19,391 nt of DNA, taken from NCBI GenBank assembly GCA_003339415.1, contig PDHQ01000491.1, forward strand, positions 1-19,391. The letters run 5' to 3'. This DNA comes from Ophiocordyceps camponoti-saundersi (nom. inval.). Its lineage: Eukaryota; Ascomycota; Sordariomycetes; Hypocreales; Ophiocordycipitaceae. The translations under genes were made by a program, and so were the position numbers. Shown piece by piece: positions 19,321 to 19,391 of the stretch. The stretch's first letter is position 1. The number at the start of each line of letters is the position of its first letter. The notes below the pieces were generated by a model, which saw only the letters and a list, made by a program, of their open reading frames with translations, was not told the DNA's origin and made no database searches.

Positions 19321-19367
19321 ATAAAGAAAAACACCTTTAATAAGAAGTTTTTAAAATTAAAAACCTT

Positions 19368-19377
19368 AAAAAGGGGA
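19368..19377 (+). other. polypurine tract, start of 3' LTR follows
   Basis: AAAAAGGGGA lies just after the pol reading frame and is followed by ACGTTACGAATAAT to the window end. A polypurine tract primes plus-strand DNA synthesis directly before the 3' LTR. The LTR should start within a few bases (about 19378-19381) and continue outside the window. Confidence 0.65.
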
Positions 19378-19391
19378 ACGTTACGAATAAT

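Larger units (their letters stand above)
15361..19340 (+). pseudogene. pol: pol polyprotein (PR-RT-RH-INT-chromodomain), RIP-inactivated
   Basis: Pol copies the element RNA and inserts the cDNA. It is in the -1 frame relative to gag, overlapping near 15361-15430. Protease: FIDSGAASNYIS with Asp-Ser-Gly at 15556-15564 and IILGYPFL near 15778-15801. Next comes an Asn/Lys/Tyr-rich linker (about 15840-16400). RT: KPVIDYRKLN, FTKLD (Asp 16837-16839), [12 protein letters not shown] (16933-16968) and the catalytic YLDD (17023-17034) are intact. RNase H: ETNASNYAIGA has Asn in place of the catalytic Asp (17476-17478), while IYTDYKN keeps its Asp (17680-17682). Integrase: both His of the HHCC motif read Tyr, one Cys remains (18195-18197) and the other is Tyr. 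D, D35, E are intact (18294, 18492 and 18600). A GPF-type motif lies near 19005. The chromodomain is at 19176-19320. The stop at 19338 may itself be RIP-made. A frameshift lies near 18045. Confidence 0.93.
12360..19391 (+). mobile_element. Ty3/gypsy chromovirus, RIP-inactivated, 3' end beyond window
   Basis: The element reads left to right: probable 5' LTR/leader (about 12360-13330), gag (about 13340-15375), pol (about 15361-19340), polypurine tract (19368-19377), then the likely first bases of the 3' LTR. The pol order PR-RT-RNase H-INT-chromodomain places it among Ty3/gypsy chromoviruses. The left edge is uncertain. The only link between the ends is the short match of AACGAATAA at about 12366 with TTACGAATAAT at 19381-19391, so the 5' LTR start is a guess. 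The coding part is almost free of indels, but RIP has put TAA/TAG throughout. The copy is therefore young in structure yet fully inactive. Confidence 0.9.

Overview
The window is A+T-rich, transposon-derived DNA from what is most likely a filamentous ascomycete (Pezizomycotina) that uses repeat-induced point mutation (RIP). CpA and TpG are almost absent over long stretches, while CpG is still common. That pattern points to RIP (CpA to TpA on either strand) rather than plain CpG deamination. The strongest evidence is a 414-bp tandem repeat whose two copies differ at 14 sites, every one a C-to-T or G-to-A change in the same direction. No intact protein-coding gene and no tRNA or rRNA gene was found. 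The only long open frame is a translation of an octamer microsatellite.

Layout. 1-154 is an uninterrupted A run at the window edge. 155-2273 is decayed AT-rich DNA without a recognisable gene. 2279-4057 is a short LTR retrotransposon: 210-bp LTRs that differ only by transitions, flanked by a 4-5 bp target-site duplication, with a 1.36-kb interior too small for gag-pol. 4099-4206 is a foldback sequence. 4208-4340 and 7808-7936 are a dispersed repeat pair. Between them lie the 414-bp tandem repeat (4742-5563), whose first copy has a core that escaped RIP, and a diverged tandem duplication of about 1 kb (5570-7642). 8431-8710 is a 140-bp tandem repeat. About 8711-12360 is unassigned, RIP-degraded DNA with several palindromes.

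The right third, about 12360 to the end, is a Ty3/gypsy chromovirus on the plus strand. It runs from a probable 5' LTR/leader with a TATA box and a microsatellite, through gag (capsid domain, CCHC knuckle and a long C-terminal extension), to pol in the -1 frame: protease, an Asn/Lys/Tyr-rich linker, RT (YLDD kept), RNase H, integrase (D,D35,E kept) and a C-terminal chromodomain. A polypurine tract and the probable start of the 3' LTR lie at the window edge. The element is dead. It has dozens of TAA/TAG codons at expected Gln/Trp positions, His/Cys-to-Tyr changes in both zinc-binding motifs, Asp-to-Asn in RNase H and one frameshift in integrase.

Protein families were assigned by reading translations against remembered motifs. 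No database search was possible.
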